From assembly GCA_030737835.1 (NCBI GenBank), contig CM060849.1:15171216-15235215 (forward strand): 64,000 nt of DNA. The letters run 5' to 3'. Source of the DNA: Acorus gramineus. Its lineage: Eukaryota > Streptophyta > Magnoliopsida > Acorales > Acoraceae. The notes below the pieces were generated by a model. The model was not told the DNA's origin and made no database searches. It worked only from the letters and a program-made list of their open reading frames with translations. The translations under genes and the position numbers were made by a program. This document shows positions 36,201 to 48,700 of this stretch, piece after piece. Numbering within the stretch: position 1 is the stretch's first letter; the number at the start of each line of letters is the position of its first letter.

Positions 36201-39200
36201 TTTGCATTGAATTCTGACCAAGTGGATACCATGCCATGCAATGAGTCTCAATTAACACACTGCTGAAGACAGAAGTGTTTTGCTCATATGTTTATACGTC
36301 TGAATTTCATATGGAATTCCATAGGTGATTCTGATCTTAAAATTAATGTCCAATTCATTTCTCTTGCTGAGATTCATCAGGTTTATTACTAGTCTATTCC
36401 CTTCCATTATATTTCATCTCTGCAACTTTATATGATAAACGTGCCCTTGTCTTAGCAGTGTCTGGGGGACAACATAATTTAAAATAACTAAAGGGTTCGA
36501 TTCCATTTAGTTCATTTATTACTAGGCTGGTTGGAACTTGAAAATCTAGCAGCATGTAGCTTTGTTTTTTTTTTTTTTTTTTACTATCTTGATTTCTTCA
36601 AGAGACTTGTTCATGATTAATTATATCAGATCGCCATATTCACAAGCACTTTAAAGCTTGTGTTGCAAATGATCTCTAATCACCAATGTAATTTGATATA
36701 TCCAACACATATTTCGTTTGCTTCCTTTGCGTATAGTTTTTTATTCGGCCTTTTGGTGTCTTGTCATTGGCCTTTGTTCTTTCTGCCTCTGGAAATATAT
36801 TCAAAAAAATTAGTCTAGATGGATTCACTTATTTACTCTTTTTGCATGCCAATTAGTTTCATTATGATTTCCACTATCTGATCAGTGTTTTGATTTCAAA
36901 ATTAATGTTCTTTCATTGCAAGGCATTTTTGCTTGTATTATATGGACTCAAGTTACTAGTACTATATTTGATATATGATGTTGTACTTGGTTTACGTGTC
37001 ATTCTTGTTTGGTAGGTCACAAATGCAATAAAAGCTCAACCATGGCTCCTGGAGAATTTATTTAAGATAGTCTCGCATTTCCTTGGCATTGCCCACACGA
37101 TGCATCAGCGCTGCAGCTCATCGTTAGAGGTATTCAATGAATCTTGGATGAAGTTTTTTTTTATATGGTATATGATATGAAATTTATGACATTGCTGTTC
37201 ATTAGTTTTTACATATGTTGTACTTTCCCTCCTCCTGAACATAATTATTTCTTCATAATGGAATATTATCTGATGCAGTTGTATGATGTGAAAAGGCAGC
37301 TGGTTATTTGATATGGCTTTTCGCAGTTTAATGTGGCATCAGGTTTTGTAGTTTAATGCAGCATCAGTTTAATGTAGCATCAGAAGTTTATGCATGCTTT
37401 TGGCAGATAATCTTTTTTTTAAAGTTGCTTGCTGATACATGAACTTTATTTACTATCTATATTATCTGTTTGTTTATGATATATTGCATCATGTGAATCA
37501 TTTTCTAGGAGTGGTATTCAAATATGATTTGAATAGAAAACCGAAAAAGAAAAGGAAAGTTTTTTGTTTTTCTTTTTTAATATAACAAGTTAACAACTAA
37601 CCAATATTTCACGAGAAGAAATTTTTTCTTATTCTGTTTTCAATTGTTTGTATTTTAATTATTTTATTAAGCTCTTGTTAGCTATACAAGCTATTGTTTG
37701 TTTATTAATGGTTTGGTTATCATAGTTACTACTTGGCACATGTGAAGAAAAGTTCAGAGAGTTGATTTTCATTTTGCTTTCTCTCAGAAGGAAATCATAA
37801 TTTATACTACCAGTAGAACTACCTTAAATATGAATATTTTGCTTCTTACTTTTTATCTGTAAAAATCAGGATTCCCGGTCATTTACTTATGTTGCGCCAC
37901 CCTTTTCATTTTGTTCAAATAAAGATAACTTCTTTATTTTGCCATCAACTCACAGTTGGAATTCTATGATTTGTAAAATAGAGGGATTTGATATTGAAAT
38001 AACAGCTTCTTTCTCAAAATTTTGATTACAGAATGCAGCATTAATACGCCATGAAGTTATTCATGCAGATGGGGATTCCTGTTAATGTTTCTCTTTAATT
38101 TTTCTAGGTTAAACGGAACTAATGATCAAAAGAATGCAGTGTAAATTTTGTCCTTTTAGAGAAAATGGCATATTGTCGATATAACAGGGATACCCATGTG
38201 ACAACTATCACATTTAATTTGAACTCTCGTGGTCTGTTCCCTTTGTATTGCTGTGATCATTTCTGGATTTTTTTATGCAGCAAAGGCACTTCGTTTCTGG
38301 TTACAGGTGCCATGACATGTACTCTCCACATCATAATATTTAAGTCTTCTACAGGCAATGACTGAAAAAATGATACCGGTCGAACTGGTGAAGAAGAATG
38401 TTGCAGAACCGTGTCAGAAAAATATGGCACATCCTCAAAAAATGTAACATCAAGGGAATAGAACAATATTCGAGAAATAGAATCATAGCATCTATATCCT
38501 TTGGACATGGTGGAATAACCAAGGAAAACATAACGTATAGACTTATCATCAAGCTTGGTGCGTGAGGGCCCCCTATCCTGAACAAAACAAGTACACCCGA
38601 AGATTCGGGGAGTGATGTGGAAAAGAGTACGACCAGGATACAAAACATGGAAAGGAACTTGACCTCCTAAAGTACGACTGGGAATTAATAAAAAAGGCAG
38701 CAGTGAGGACTGTCATACTCCAATAGGACTTTGGAACATTCATTCCTCGAAGGAGACAACGAACCACATTCATGAGATGACGATTCTTGCGTTCCGCATA
38801 TGGACAAGTCAACTGTTGAAGGATTTCCAACTCATTTAGATGAGACAAAAGAGAATCCGAGACATACTCCCCCCCATTATCAGACCTGATTCTCTTGACA
38901 GTAATGTTAAACTGTGTTTTAATCATGCGTAAAAAATTAATACACTGAGAGGATACCTCAGACCGAGATTTAAGAAGATAAACTCAAGTATATCTAGAAA
39001 AATCATCAATGAATGTCAAGTAATATCTATGACCACCAAAAGCAGTAACAGGAGAGGGACCCCACACATCAGAATGAATCAAATCAAACAACCCAGAAGC
39101 TTTATTCATGCGAGAAATATAAGTAGTACGTGTATGTTTAGAAAGCTCACACACAACACATTGAAATTTATGAGTCTTACATGAAGAGCGAAAAGTAGGA

Positions 39201-42200
39201 AATAAAGAACATAGATGCTGGAAATTGGCATGTCCTAAACGAGCATGCCATAAATCTAGAGATTGTAGAGAAAAACTATGCGAATGATCGGTGGGCAAAA
39301 TGGAAGCATGGGCCGTGTTGGGTGGTTCTCCGAAGACGTAAAGGCCATCTCTCTCAGACGAAGGAGCTCCAACATTGTGAGATCGCATCAAGTGTGGGTA
39401 CAGAATAAAACATCTAACTTTTTCATGCCCTGTTTTTCCACAGTGGCCACAAGTAGGGGTGGTAAACGAGCTGAACGAACCGAGCTTTGACCTCCTCAGG
39501 CTCGGCTCGTTTAGTATCGGCTCGGCTCGGGTCGGGACCGAGCTTCATTTTGTGTTCAAGCTCGGCTCATTGAGCTCGTGAAAAGCTTGGTTGAAGCTCG
39601 ACTCGGCTAGTTTGTTAAACAAGCAAAGCTGAAGCTCGAATCAAGGCTCGGCTTGAGCTCGTTTAGCTAAAAAAAAAAACTTTGTTTAGCATTTGAGAAG
39701 TCACGTTTTACAAATCACAAAACCTTATACATGTGAAAGAAACATAAGCTCGGGCTCGGGCTCGGCTCAGGCTCGGCCCGTTCCCTTTTTTTTCTGTTAA
39801 GTAAACGAGCTCATCTAGGCTCGGCTCGGCTCGGCTTGGGGCGCGGCTTGTTTACAAACCGAGCTTTAAAAATAGTTCAAGATCGGTTCGTTTGTCTAAT
39901 CGAACGAGCCTAAATGAGCTTTAACCGAGCCGAGCCCGAGCTGCTTGGCTCGTTTACCAGCCCTAGCCACAAGTCACAATATTGCTGCGTCCACGCCCGC
40001 GACCGCGACCACGAACTATCCCCGTGGCCGCGAGAGTCAAGTCTTCATGAGTGGACTAAACACATTGAGGTTGATGTTCACTTTCTTCGAGAGAAAGTAT
40101 AGTCAGGCGCCATTGATGCTGTCTTTGTCTCTTCCAATGAGTAACTTGCTAATATGTTCATCAAGTCCGTTGGTCTCTCTGTTCTTCGTTCTAGCTTGAC
40201 CAAGTTGTGCTTGATTGATATCTTCGCTCCAACTTGAGGGGGAGTATTGAAGTCATTGTATAGGCCTATTCCCGGAGGACCGGGGGTTGGGGGGTTACCC
40301 CCATGGGTATTTTGGTCTTTTTCTGTTTATAGGGTTTGTTCATCTTGTAACTATATAAGGGACCTTTCGGCCTCCATTACTCTATACAATACATTATTCC
40401 ATTTATTTTTTCTCTTTTAACAATCATGTCCATGATGGCCAGTTGAACACTGACATGTGCATGACATTTTAGAGACTTGGATTCTGGGATAAACTTGTCA
40501 TTGTAATAGTACCTCATAACCCATAGAGACCATGTACCACTTACATATCAATGATGATGATAGTTGCTGCTTTACTTATAATATCAGCTCAAGAATTTCC
40601 ATAAGGTCCAACTGCCAATTGCTTGCTTGTTGCCACAATCCAGAATTTTCTTGTATATATACACTAGCAAATGTACTACCATTTGCTTATACTAGTTAAC
40701 TTTAACTAGGGAACAAACTTTGTATCAAGGGAATTTACTTCATTGCAGGTGCTGATTTCATCGGGAAGTCATGAGGATAAAGGAGGCAGTAGACTTCATG
40801 CAGACTTTTTAGAGGTGAGTTGTTTCCTTTCTTTATCCATTAATTCTAATATACAAGGAAAATTCTGCAAATATTATACACATCCTACTTTCCTGGTTAA
40901 GGAATTGTCTATTTTCCTCAGGTGATGGACTTCATAAATGATGCTGTTGTGACACTGGATGCTTTTGTGAATGCTTACAAACATGCAGCTGTGTGCCTCT
41001 TATTTCCTCTTGAAACAAGGTATAGTGTTTTATTATTTACTGAAGATCTTACATACTTGGATTATTTCCTGACAATTATGTCAACTCTGGTTATATTTAT
41101 CTACAGCTGTGGAAATGAGGATCTTCTTTGTGCCTTGGCACGATTGCACGACTCTTTTCTACCAACTCTAAAGCAAGGGCTTATTTCTGTGATCCATTCT
41201 AGCGGGTCTCAGAATTCTGTTGCCACTGTTGATCTCAGTTTTAAATTGTTGCTATTGAGAATAGTGAGTTTTGGTTGGAAGTTGCTGGACATCTGCTATC
41301 TAAACGAAATAGCCATGGATGGTAGTTTTCACCTTCAATCTGCTAAGATGTTTCCATCCACTGTTGAGGATCCAGTGATTAGAGGAGACATTTTGGTTCA
41401 AATTTTCAAGGATATCAATGGAGAAATCTCTTATCATTCCCAGGAGAACCAGAGGAATGGAACCTTTTTGCAGAATATTGAAAAAAATTGCAGGATATTA
41501 AGCCGGATTCAAGATCTCCGGAGTAATGGTAACTACTATTCTTTAATTCCTCCATATGAATTAAAGATTGAATCTATGTTTTCTACTATTCTTAGTCATA
41601 CACAGCCTTCTTTGAAAATGACAAGTAAATACGTCATCTTTAGGAGTGCAGTGTGTTCTGTGGTTACCATGTTTGATGGTTGGAAGTTATTCAACTCAAT
41701 AAAAATTCTTATATGATGTTGAATTCTTGGGTTTTTGGTGCAGTTGTATGTGAGTTTAGTATGTTTCTGCTGCTGCCATAGACATTGTTGATGCTCTTGG
41801 GGTTTCTGTTGCTGAACATGTTTTAGTTTTTTTCAATCTGAGTACTTTTATTTACCTTAACTATTTTGGCATTTGGTGCATCCAACGTTATTTATACCAT
41901 CTGTATACTTATACTAGAAAGATCATCCTTTCCATATCAGTTCAACAACTTGGCCTTACAAGGATGAGTGGGTCCTGTCTGCATTGTGATCCTCTGTAAT
42001 TCCCAAATCCCAGGGGTAAATAATGAATGGAAAACCATCATTTCAGACACTGCGTCGTTCTTTTGACTTGGTTCTTATTTTTTAGTCTCTCCCATTTCTT
42101 GAGGACAAAGTATGAGTGTAGTGTTACCACCACAGATAGTTTCTCGGCTGGAACCTACTGTTCTTCCTGTTTTTAGTTCATGTAGCAAAAATTCATACCT

Positions 42201-43419
42201 GCCTATGTTTTCCTTTTGTTTTATTGGTTGTTTTTCTTAGATGCTTATACCCTTGTACCTTGAGTTCTACCTTTCACTTCTTTTGTTCATTCAACTGCAT
42301 CAGTGGATTAATCTAATGTGTTCTTTGATTTGCTTTTGACACGATTGTTACTTTGTTATTGATTTTTATACAGGGTGGCTGTTTTTGGATAATGAGCAGT
42401 TTCAATATCTCTCTCTTATCGCGACCCCTCCATCCATTAGCCAGGAGAAATATCAAAAGCTGCCTGTCGCTTTATCAACTGATAAAGCACAAAAGGATGA
42501 GGACACAGCGATCTTGGAGTCTAAGATCAGTCAAATAAAGGACCTATTCCCTGATTACGGAAAAGGATTCCTCTCAGCCTGTCTCGAAATCTACAACCAG
42601 GACCCCGAAGAGGTTATCCAAAGGATATTAGAGGGAACACTCCACAGGGATCTACAGTCTTTAGACACATCGCTCGAGCATATCCAACAGCCCAAACCAT
42701 CTTCTATTAACCGAATTGATAAAGGAAAAGGTGCACTCATAGAACCTTCTACATCTACCTCCAATGCAGATGACAGAGTGGCAGCGAGAGTCACACGAGC
42801 CCATTCATCATCTTCTTCAACAACATCCTCGGTCGGGCGTTTTTCAAGGAAGCCGACAGAGCACCTGCCTGCGAACGATATTCTCAATTCCCAAAACGAT
42901 AAAGAGTCATCAAAAACCGTCATGCTTGCGTCTCAGTACGAATATGAAGACGAGTACGACGACTCTTTTGACGAACTGGGTCTAAGTGTTGTGGAGTCGG
43001 CCGAGGAGACTGAGAGTTTTGGTGACAGAATGCGTTCCTCATCAGGCGATAATGGTTCAAACTCGAGATGGACATCTCAGAAAAAGCCACAGTTCTACGT
43101 GAAGGACGGGAAGAACTACAGTTACAAAGTTTCGGGATCCGTTGCGGTTTCTAATGTTAATGAGGCGGCTTTGGTCAACCAAGCCCAGAAAGAGGTGATC
43201 CACGGATTGGGACGGGGAGGAAACCTGCCTCTTGGGGCCGTGAAAGCATTGATGGAAAAGAATTCGGACACCACTGCCGATGTTGGAGCGGCAGGAGGAG
43301 CGGCGGGAGGTAGGAGAGGTTCGAGTTCTCGGGGTAGGGGAGGAAGCAGAGGTGGTGGAAATCATCACCAGAGGGATCGGGCGATGAAGAAACACTTTTC
43401 AGGATTGACTGGATTTTGA
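33213..43419 (+). CDS. ASCC2-like CUE-domain protein (activating signal cointegrator 1 complex subunit 2 homologue)
   Basis: Nine exons: 33213-33579, 34143-34302, 34396-34457, 34580-34674, 37016-37129, 40749-40814, 40922-41019, 41107-41528, 42374-43419 (2430 nt, 809 aa); all junctions keep frame. In animals ASCC2 binds K63-linked ubiquitin through its CUE domain and works with the ASCC3 helicase in alkylation-damage repair and dissociation of collided ribosomes. Seen: a basic, low-complexity N-terminus; FVNYLPQDEAIASGLG (~80-95), the conserved ASCC2 N-terminal block; helical segments with DSFLQFRHRWYDFP and the exon 7/8 region; a CUE domain at about 508-550 (ISQIKDLFPDYGKGFLSACL, with the FP and terminal LL-type region as EVIQRILEG); an acidic patch (YEYEDEYDDSFDELG); and an RG-rich C-terminus (~780-805) suited to RNA binding. 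Intron 5 (3.6 kb) holds copia and hAT debris. Function in plants is inferred by homology. Confidence 0.9.
37320..37395 (+). repeat. Short imperfect tandem repeat
   Basis: Three copies of a unit like AGTTTAATGTGGCATCAG with small spacers, in intron 5 of the ASCC2-like gene. Confidence 0.6.
38270..40045 (-). mobile_element. Ty1/copia fragment (gag zinc knuckle to integrase), minus strand, interrupted by hAT
   Basis: Read on the minus strand from about 40045: an Arg-Gly repeat and a CX2CX4HX4C gag zinc knuckle (split by the insertion at 39454-39965), a GAG-pre-integrase block (LWHARLGHANFQHL with downstream CVVCELSKHTR), then integrase (DLIHSDVWGPSP, FIDDFSRYT, RSDNGGEYVS, ending with the FGCTCFVQDR and FLGYSTMSKGYRCYD region). 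Frameshifts and stops break it, and reverse transcriptase is absent. It ends near 38270 in a linker-like tail. Located in intron 5 of the ASCC2-like gene. Confidence 0.8.
39454..39965. mobile_element. hAT-like MITE (512 bp) nested in the copia fragment
   Basis: Termini TAGGGGTGGTAAACGAGC and, inverted, TAGGGCTGGTAAACGAGC (17 of 18 identical). A perfect 8-bp target duplication GCCACAAG flanks it at 39446-39453 and 39966-39973. Both features are typical of hAT elements. The interior is built from CTCGGCTCGG-type repeats with no ORF. It interrupts the copia gag zinc knuckle. Confidence 0.88.
40046..40244 (+). mobile_element. Copia RNase H C-terminal fragment with polypurine tract, plus strand
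   Basis: The plus strand reads HIEVDVHFLREKV, then AIDAVFVSSNE, LANMFIKSVG and LCLIDIFAPT before a stop, the conserved end of copia RNase H. The polypurine tract TTGAGGGGGAG (40234-40244) follows directly. Orientation is opposite to the neighbouring gag/integrase fragment. Confidence 0.75.
40245..40422 (+). mobile_element. Copia long terminal repeat (3' LTR, plus strand)
   Basis: Begins TATTGAAG immediately after the polypurine tract, where a TGTTGAAG start is usual in this group. It contains a TATA-like CTATATAAGG near 40351 and ends near TTTTAACA. No matching 5' LTR is recognised in the window; the right edge is approximate. Confidence 0.55.
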
Positions 43420-45600
43420 TGATCTTGTTGTGGTAGATGATTGTCAAGCAGAAAGTGGAGTTGGTTTGATTGGGGTGTATCTATAGTTTTTTTTGGGCAG
43501 ATTATACATTCTGGGCTTTTTGTTATATGAGTTGATCATCTTGGACATGATTTTATACAGATGCGGAAGCTGATATGAGAAACATTTGAAATCTTTATAC
43601 AGGTATCTACTTTTTAAGAACTGTTTTGGGTAACTGTTTGGAATTCATGGGATAAGATATGAATTGTTTAATTTTTTTCTTTTCTTTTTAGGTAGCGTTT
43701 GGTAACGCGATTGTAAAACTGATTTTCTACCATCGCTGAGTTTAAAACTGCGATTGCAGGAAGCTACCTACCCTCAGCTTTTTGAAATCGCATTTTTTGG
43801 ATACTATGTGCCTGTAATCACTAGGTTTAAAACTGCGATTGTAAAACTGTTTGATTGCACGATTGTAGAATCAGCTTTCTGCAATCATAAACGCTGTGCA
43901 ATCACGTAACCAAATGCTACCTTAATTTTTTTTGAGCGGATGTGGATAATTCTTGGATATCTTGATATGTTGGAGAGGTATGAGAATTAATATGGAGATT
44001 AAGTCTATTTTGATTTATTAGAATGATAATTGTTATTTAAATTTTTAAGAATAATTAATAATCTAGGATAGTGAACATGCACAATTTATGATACAAACAT
44101 GGGTTTGCTTCCTATAGACTCGTGTTCGATTCTCACCTTTGACTCAGAGGATTGGTTCTTGTCTCGAAGGGTTTGAAATTTTTTCAGAAGCAAAAAAATA
44201 AATAAAAATTACTTATTTATAAGAGTGATGACATGTGGATTTCTTATATCAGTTGAATTAATAAGATCGATTAATACAATTTTAAGAGGATGTTGAATAT
44301 CAACATCAACTTGTTCACATTTGATATATAACATAATGATATCAGCTTATTCTTTATAAGCAAATATATATATTTTTAGTTTATTCACCCCTAGGTAAAC
44401 AGAAGCCTCATGATTACCAGGTCAGACCTTGGCCTTTCTTGGAGCTTAAGTTGTCTGGTGGGCAGAGCGTAGTCTCATAGTCTCTTCCATGTAAGTGAGA
44501 TGGGGTTGTATGTTCTCTAATAAGATATTGCTTGCGAGGAGGAATAACTGAATAATTTTATGGAAAAAATTAGTCTTTAGTGAATTAAAAAAAAAAAAAA
44601 ATTCAACTGCCATGTCATAATAACTGAATAAGATTATGTTACGTGCACTTTTTGTTGATTTTCATTACATATTTTTCACATATTTTAATTTTGTAATGAA
44701 TAATATACATTTACAAAATATAAAGAATATACTTAACGTTAAAAAAAATAAAAAATCACATATTTCTTTAATAAAATGGAGATTGTAATTCAGATTGTAT
44801 ACAAGGACTATCCGAATCTCCTCTTGATAGGATAGGAGAAGATTTGATCAACGAAAAAAAATGTTATTTTTTAAATAACATACCAATTTTCATGACATTT
44901 TAAATACCTGTTATATTTATTAGGTCCCTCATATAATGTGTGTAAATTATTTGGTTTACTGTATAAACACACAATTCAATTCTCATGAAAAAAACACAAA
45001 ATTCAGAAAAGATCCCTATATAGAATTCAATGTAGGGTCCATGCTAAAATTCAAAATTATTTATTTTGACATAGTGTTACTCTCCAACAAAATGTATATC
45101 CAGTTAATAATAATAATAAAATAATTAATAAACATATAATTTTTCTTTTTCTACAAATGAATTCATAGAATTTATTATAATATATATTTTATTTTTATAA
45201 AAAAATAACATCCTTATATATTTAAAAATCAAAATTATTAAAAAAATCAACAAAAAAATAAAAGAAAAATGTTAAACCTAGTAATTTTTACGATAAAAAA
45301 CTTAGATTATATATATTTTTATTTTTTAAAAAAACATTAAACATTATATATGTCTGATAAAACATGTATATCACTTCATTTCAAATTAAATGAACTCATT
45401 TTTAATAGACATAATTTTTTTAATGAAATATATACATCATCTAAAAATATATATGCTTTATTAAATTTTTAACTCCATGTATAATATTACATTTTAGACT
45501 CCTAAATTAAAAATACATGTGACATGAGTTGTGGGTGCATAAAATGAGTGAACCCTAACATTTTCCACAACAATAACAAGAACATGGACTCCATTGCAAA
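43420..45600. other. Spacer between the ASCC2-like gene and the proteasome gene
   Basis: 3' UTR of the ASCC2-like gene up to roughly 43680, then a MITE at 43691-43921, then AT-rich sequence without coding potential. A stretch at 44110-44190 has a tRNA box-B-like GTTCGATTC but no cloverleaf. Confidence 0.5.
43691..43921. mobile_element. Tourist-like MITE, family 2, copy 1 (231 bp)
   Basis: Left end GGTAGCGTTTGGTAACGCG; right end inverted reads GGTAGCATTTGGTTACGTG. Flanked by TTA at 43688-43690 and 43922-43924. The interior repeats AAACTGCGATTG. The same family recurs at 61588-61829. Confidence 0.8.
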
Positions 45601-45762
45601 CTATTTACTCTAAAAATGAAGACACTATAAAAGGCCCACCCAAACCCCTCTTCTTCTTTTTTGTTATACTTGCAGAGGAAGTCATCAAGAGATCGATCGA
45701 TCGATCGAGATATATTAGAGATAGATAGAGAGAGAGAGAGAGGCATAGAAAGATAGAGAGAG
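45551..45762 (+). promoter_or_regulatory. Core promoter and 5' leader of the proteasome beta-2 gene
   Basis: A telo-box-like AACCCTAA (45551-45558), a TATA box TATAAAA (45626-45632) and a site-II motif GGCCCA (45633-45638) directly abutting it, about 130 bp before the start codon. The leader carries a GATC repeat (45691-45708) and a GA run (45727-45742). The order of motifs suits a housekeeping plant promoter. Confidence 0.65.
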
Positions 45763-48700
45763 ATGGAGTGCGTGTTTGGGTTGGTCGGCGACGGATTCGC
45801 TCTGGTGGTGGCGGACACATCGGCCGTCCACAGCATACTCGTCCACAAATCCAACGAAGACAAGATCATGATCCTCGACTCTCACAAGCTCCTCGGCGCC
45901 TCTGGCGAGAGCGGCGACAGGTCTGTCTTTGATCCTCTCTCTCTCTCTCTCTCTGTGTCTAATTAGGTTTTCGATTGTGTCGTCTCTCCATCGATCGATT
46001 CTTCAATGCGATCGCAGGGTCCAGTTCACTGAATACATCCAGAAGAACGTCCACCTCTACAAGTTCCGCAACGGGATCTCGCTGTCCACCGCCGCCGCTG
46101 CCAATTTCACGCGTGGCGAGCTCGCCACCGCCTTGAGGAAGGTAAATGAACATGCTTTGGCTTTCACTTGGGGTTGATGTGTGTTCATTCGGTGTTTTAG
46201 GGTTTTGGTTGGGTTCACTGGTTCATATGTGCTGGTTTGAGTAATTTTTAGGGTTTGTGTTTTTTGTTATGCACAGATTTTGATTGTATGCCGTTGATTT
46301 CTGTGTCTTTATTTATTGGGCATTCCACTCAGTGAAGCACCTTGAAAACTGGAGCTGTTTTAACTAAATCAACTGCGTAGTCAAGTTAATACCGTAAGTG
46401 CTTATAATAAGAGTATGAAAGAACTAAATCTCGTGACCACATTTTGATTCATACGTTGACCATCGTCCTCTTGTGTGATTAGCCTTTCTGTCCTACTTGT
46501 TATGATGAAGAACTTGAAGAAATTTAAGGAGCTTATTTTAATGATTTTGTGAAATTCTTGGCATAAAAGAAGTTCATCAAACTGGTGGGTTTTTTTTTTT
46601 TATATTTTTGAAAAGCTTGCTAGAAATAATTTTATGGTTATTTATCTGTCCACTGTATCAAAAAAATATAGGTCTATAACTGGGCCATTAAGTTGTGTGG
46701 AACCGATAGATCAGATAGATTCCTACTGCTGTTTGAAGCCTGTGAGAGAGGGTTATGTGCTGAAAGACACTCTTGAGGAGGCAAAGTGATGCAGCATTAT
46801 TTTATGGAGAATAACGAGGATTGTAATGAAGATTTGGGGCTACTTTCTTATTTTTAATAGTTGTCTGGGAAGATGAGATATGGAGGTTTCTTCCTTTAGT
46901 CACCTTGTTATTTGGATGCCAAGGGTGTTTTAGGAAGTCCCTTTGCTGGCTAGGAACCTTTTTCTGATGAGGAGTGGGAGCTCACCACGTGTAATTTTAT
47001 GTGCTGAAAGACACATCTAGAACTTCCCTTCAATATGATGGGAAACACACCTTCTTGGACATAAATAAATCCTTTTCTACTGATTGAAGTATATGAAAAA
47101 AATAATTCTATTCTAGATAAACACTCAGTTTAGTCAGTGACACATATTTTGCTCTCATCTACTAACAACAGGTTCTAAAAAAAATGTCACACGCAGAGTT
47201 ATTATTTTCTAGACTTGCCCACATTTGCCATTCTCTGGTGTTATTGGAAGTCTTAGCTGCACCTGTGGGTCTATGAGAAAAGGAATAGAGAATTCAATGA
47301 ATGGACTCTTTGATGATTAAAATGGGCCATCATTTGAGGCCCTAATTATTCAAACAATTGTATTGCATTTATATTGCATTAACTAATTGTGCTTATATTG
47401 CCCCTTAGAATGGTTTCATTTGGAAAAAAAGAGGAATATACAAAATTATACAGTTACAATGGTATTGGACTTATGAGCGACACTCCATAATTGCAGGAGA
47501 TAATCATGGATATAAAATTAAGGTAACAAAGAGTTGAGTAATCTAGTATGGAGGTAGGCTTGTATGGAGGTAGGCTTTTTCTTTCTGAAAGAAAACTGAG
47601 TATAGAGATAGTTATTGGTACACGACCTAGACAGTTGATGAGGATATCAGTCATTAGAAAGCCAACTGAGATTTTGCCCTAGGAAGGTTAATGATTGTAG
47701 ATTTTTTTTTTGTTAATGATAAGATTAGCTTGATTTAAGGAGGCAGGGAAGAACCATAATTTTAACATCTTTAATAAATGCATGTAATATAGATTTGATG
47801 TGGTCAGACATTGTGCATTCACAGAACTAGGGACTTGTACACACATGCAAGTGCGGAAGTGTGGGATTTTTTTCAGGCACAGAGACAAGTTTTTGTTGCA
47901 GTAGAATTAATCAAGGATCAATGTTGAGCAACTAAAATATTATGATTTATCATGTAGATAAATGGTTGATCATGATCTGGAAAACTCTTTGATATCAGTT
48001 TAACATAGAAACATGTTAAACCCTTTTCAATTGAGGCAATTTTTATGACCCTATAGAAACTCGTTAGACATCAATCTGTATTTATCTTGCATCATGGTGA
48101 AAGTTTTGACCATGAGAGTAATCTTTTTGGACTCTGAGGATAAGAATATTTAGAAAGCGGTTCTTCAGATTATTTGTGTATACTATTCTTGGCGATCTAA
48201 TGTTAAGTTGGTGAAACCAATGTTGGTTTGAAGATTATATCAGTATTATAGAAAACCCCTGTAGATAAAGATAAAGCACTTAATCGGATTAATGTAATAC
48301 ATGGGTGTGTAAAAGTTATGGTAAGTGCTAAGAGACCTGTGGTTGCATATGAGGAGATTCTCTTGGATTCAACAATATTGACCAAGAAAATGGCATGGCA
48401 AAAGAAGAGATGGATGGAAGTACTGAGGAAAATGTGAAGGAAACTTCCCTCTGATAGATTTATCCATAGACCAGATTCAGGAATAAAACCCAATCCTTGT
48501 CAAATGAGTAATTAAGCTCTCAGTTATTGGATCTTGTGCTTTTAAACAGCCTGCCCATGCGCTGTCACTAAGCTATTGCTTGTTTTCAAGAGGTCACTCA
48601 GGCGAATGCTTAGCAACTTTGATTGCTTGTTTGCTTTTGAGTGATTTTGAAACTATTAATACATATATCTTCAAATAAGTTGCAATTTTCCATCTACCAA

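Noticed and set aside
44100-44200. tRNA gene, from GTTCGATTC box-B-like sequence
   Set aside because: No matching box A at the right distance and no cloverleaf; at most a SINE relic.
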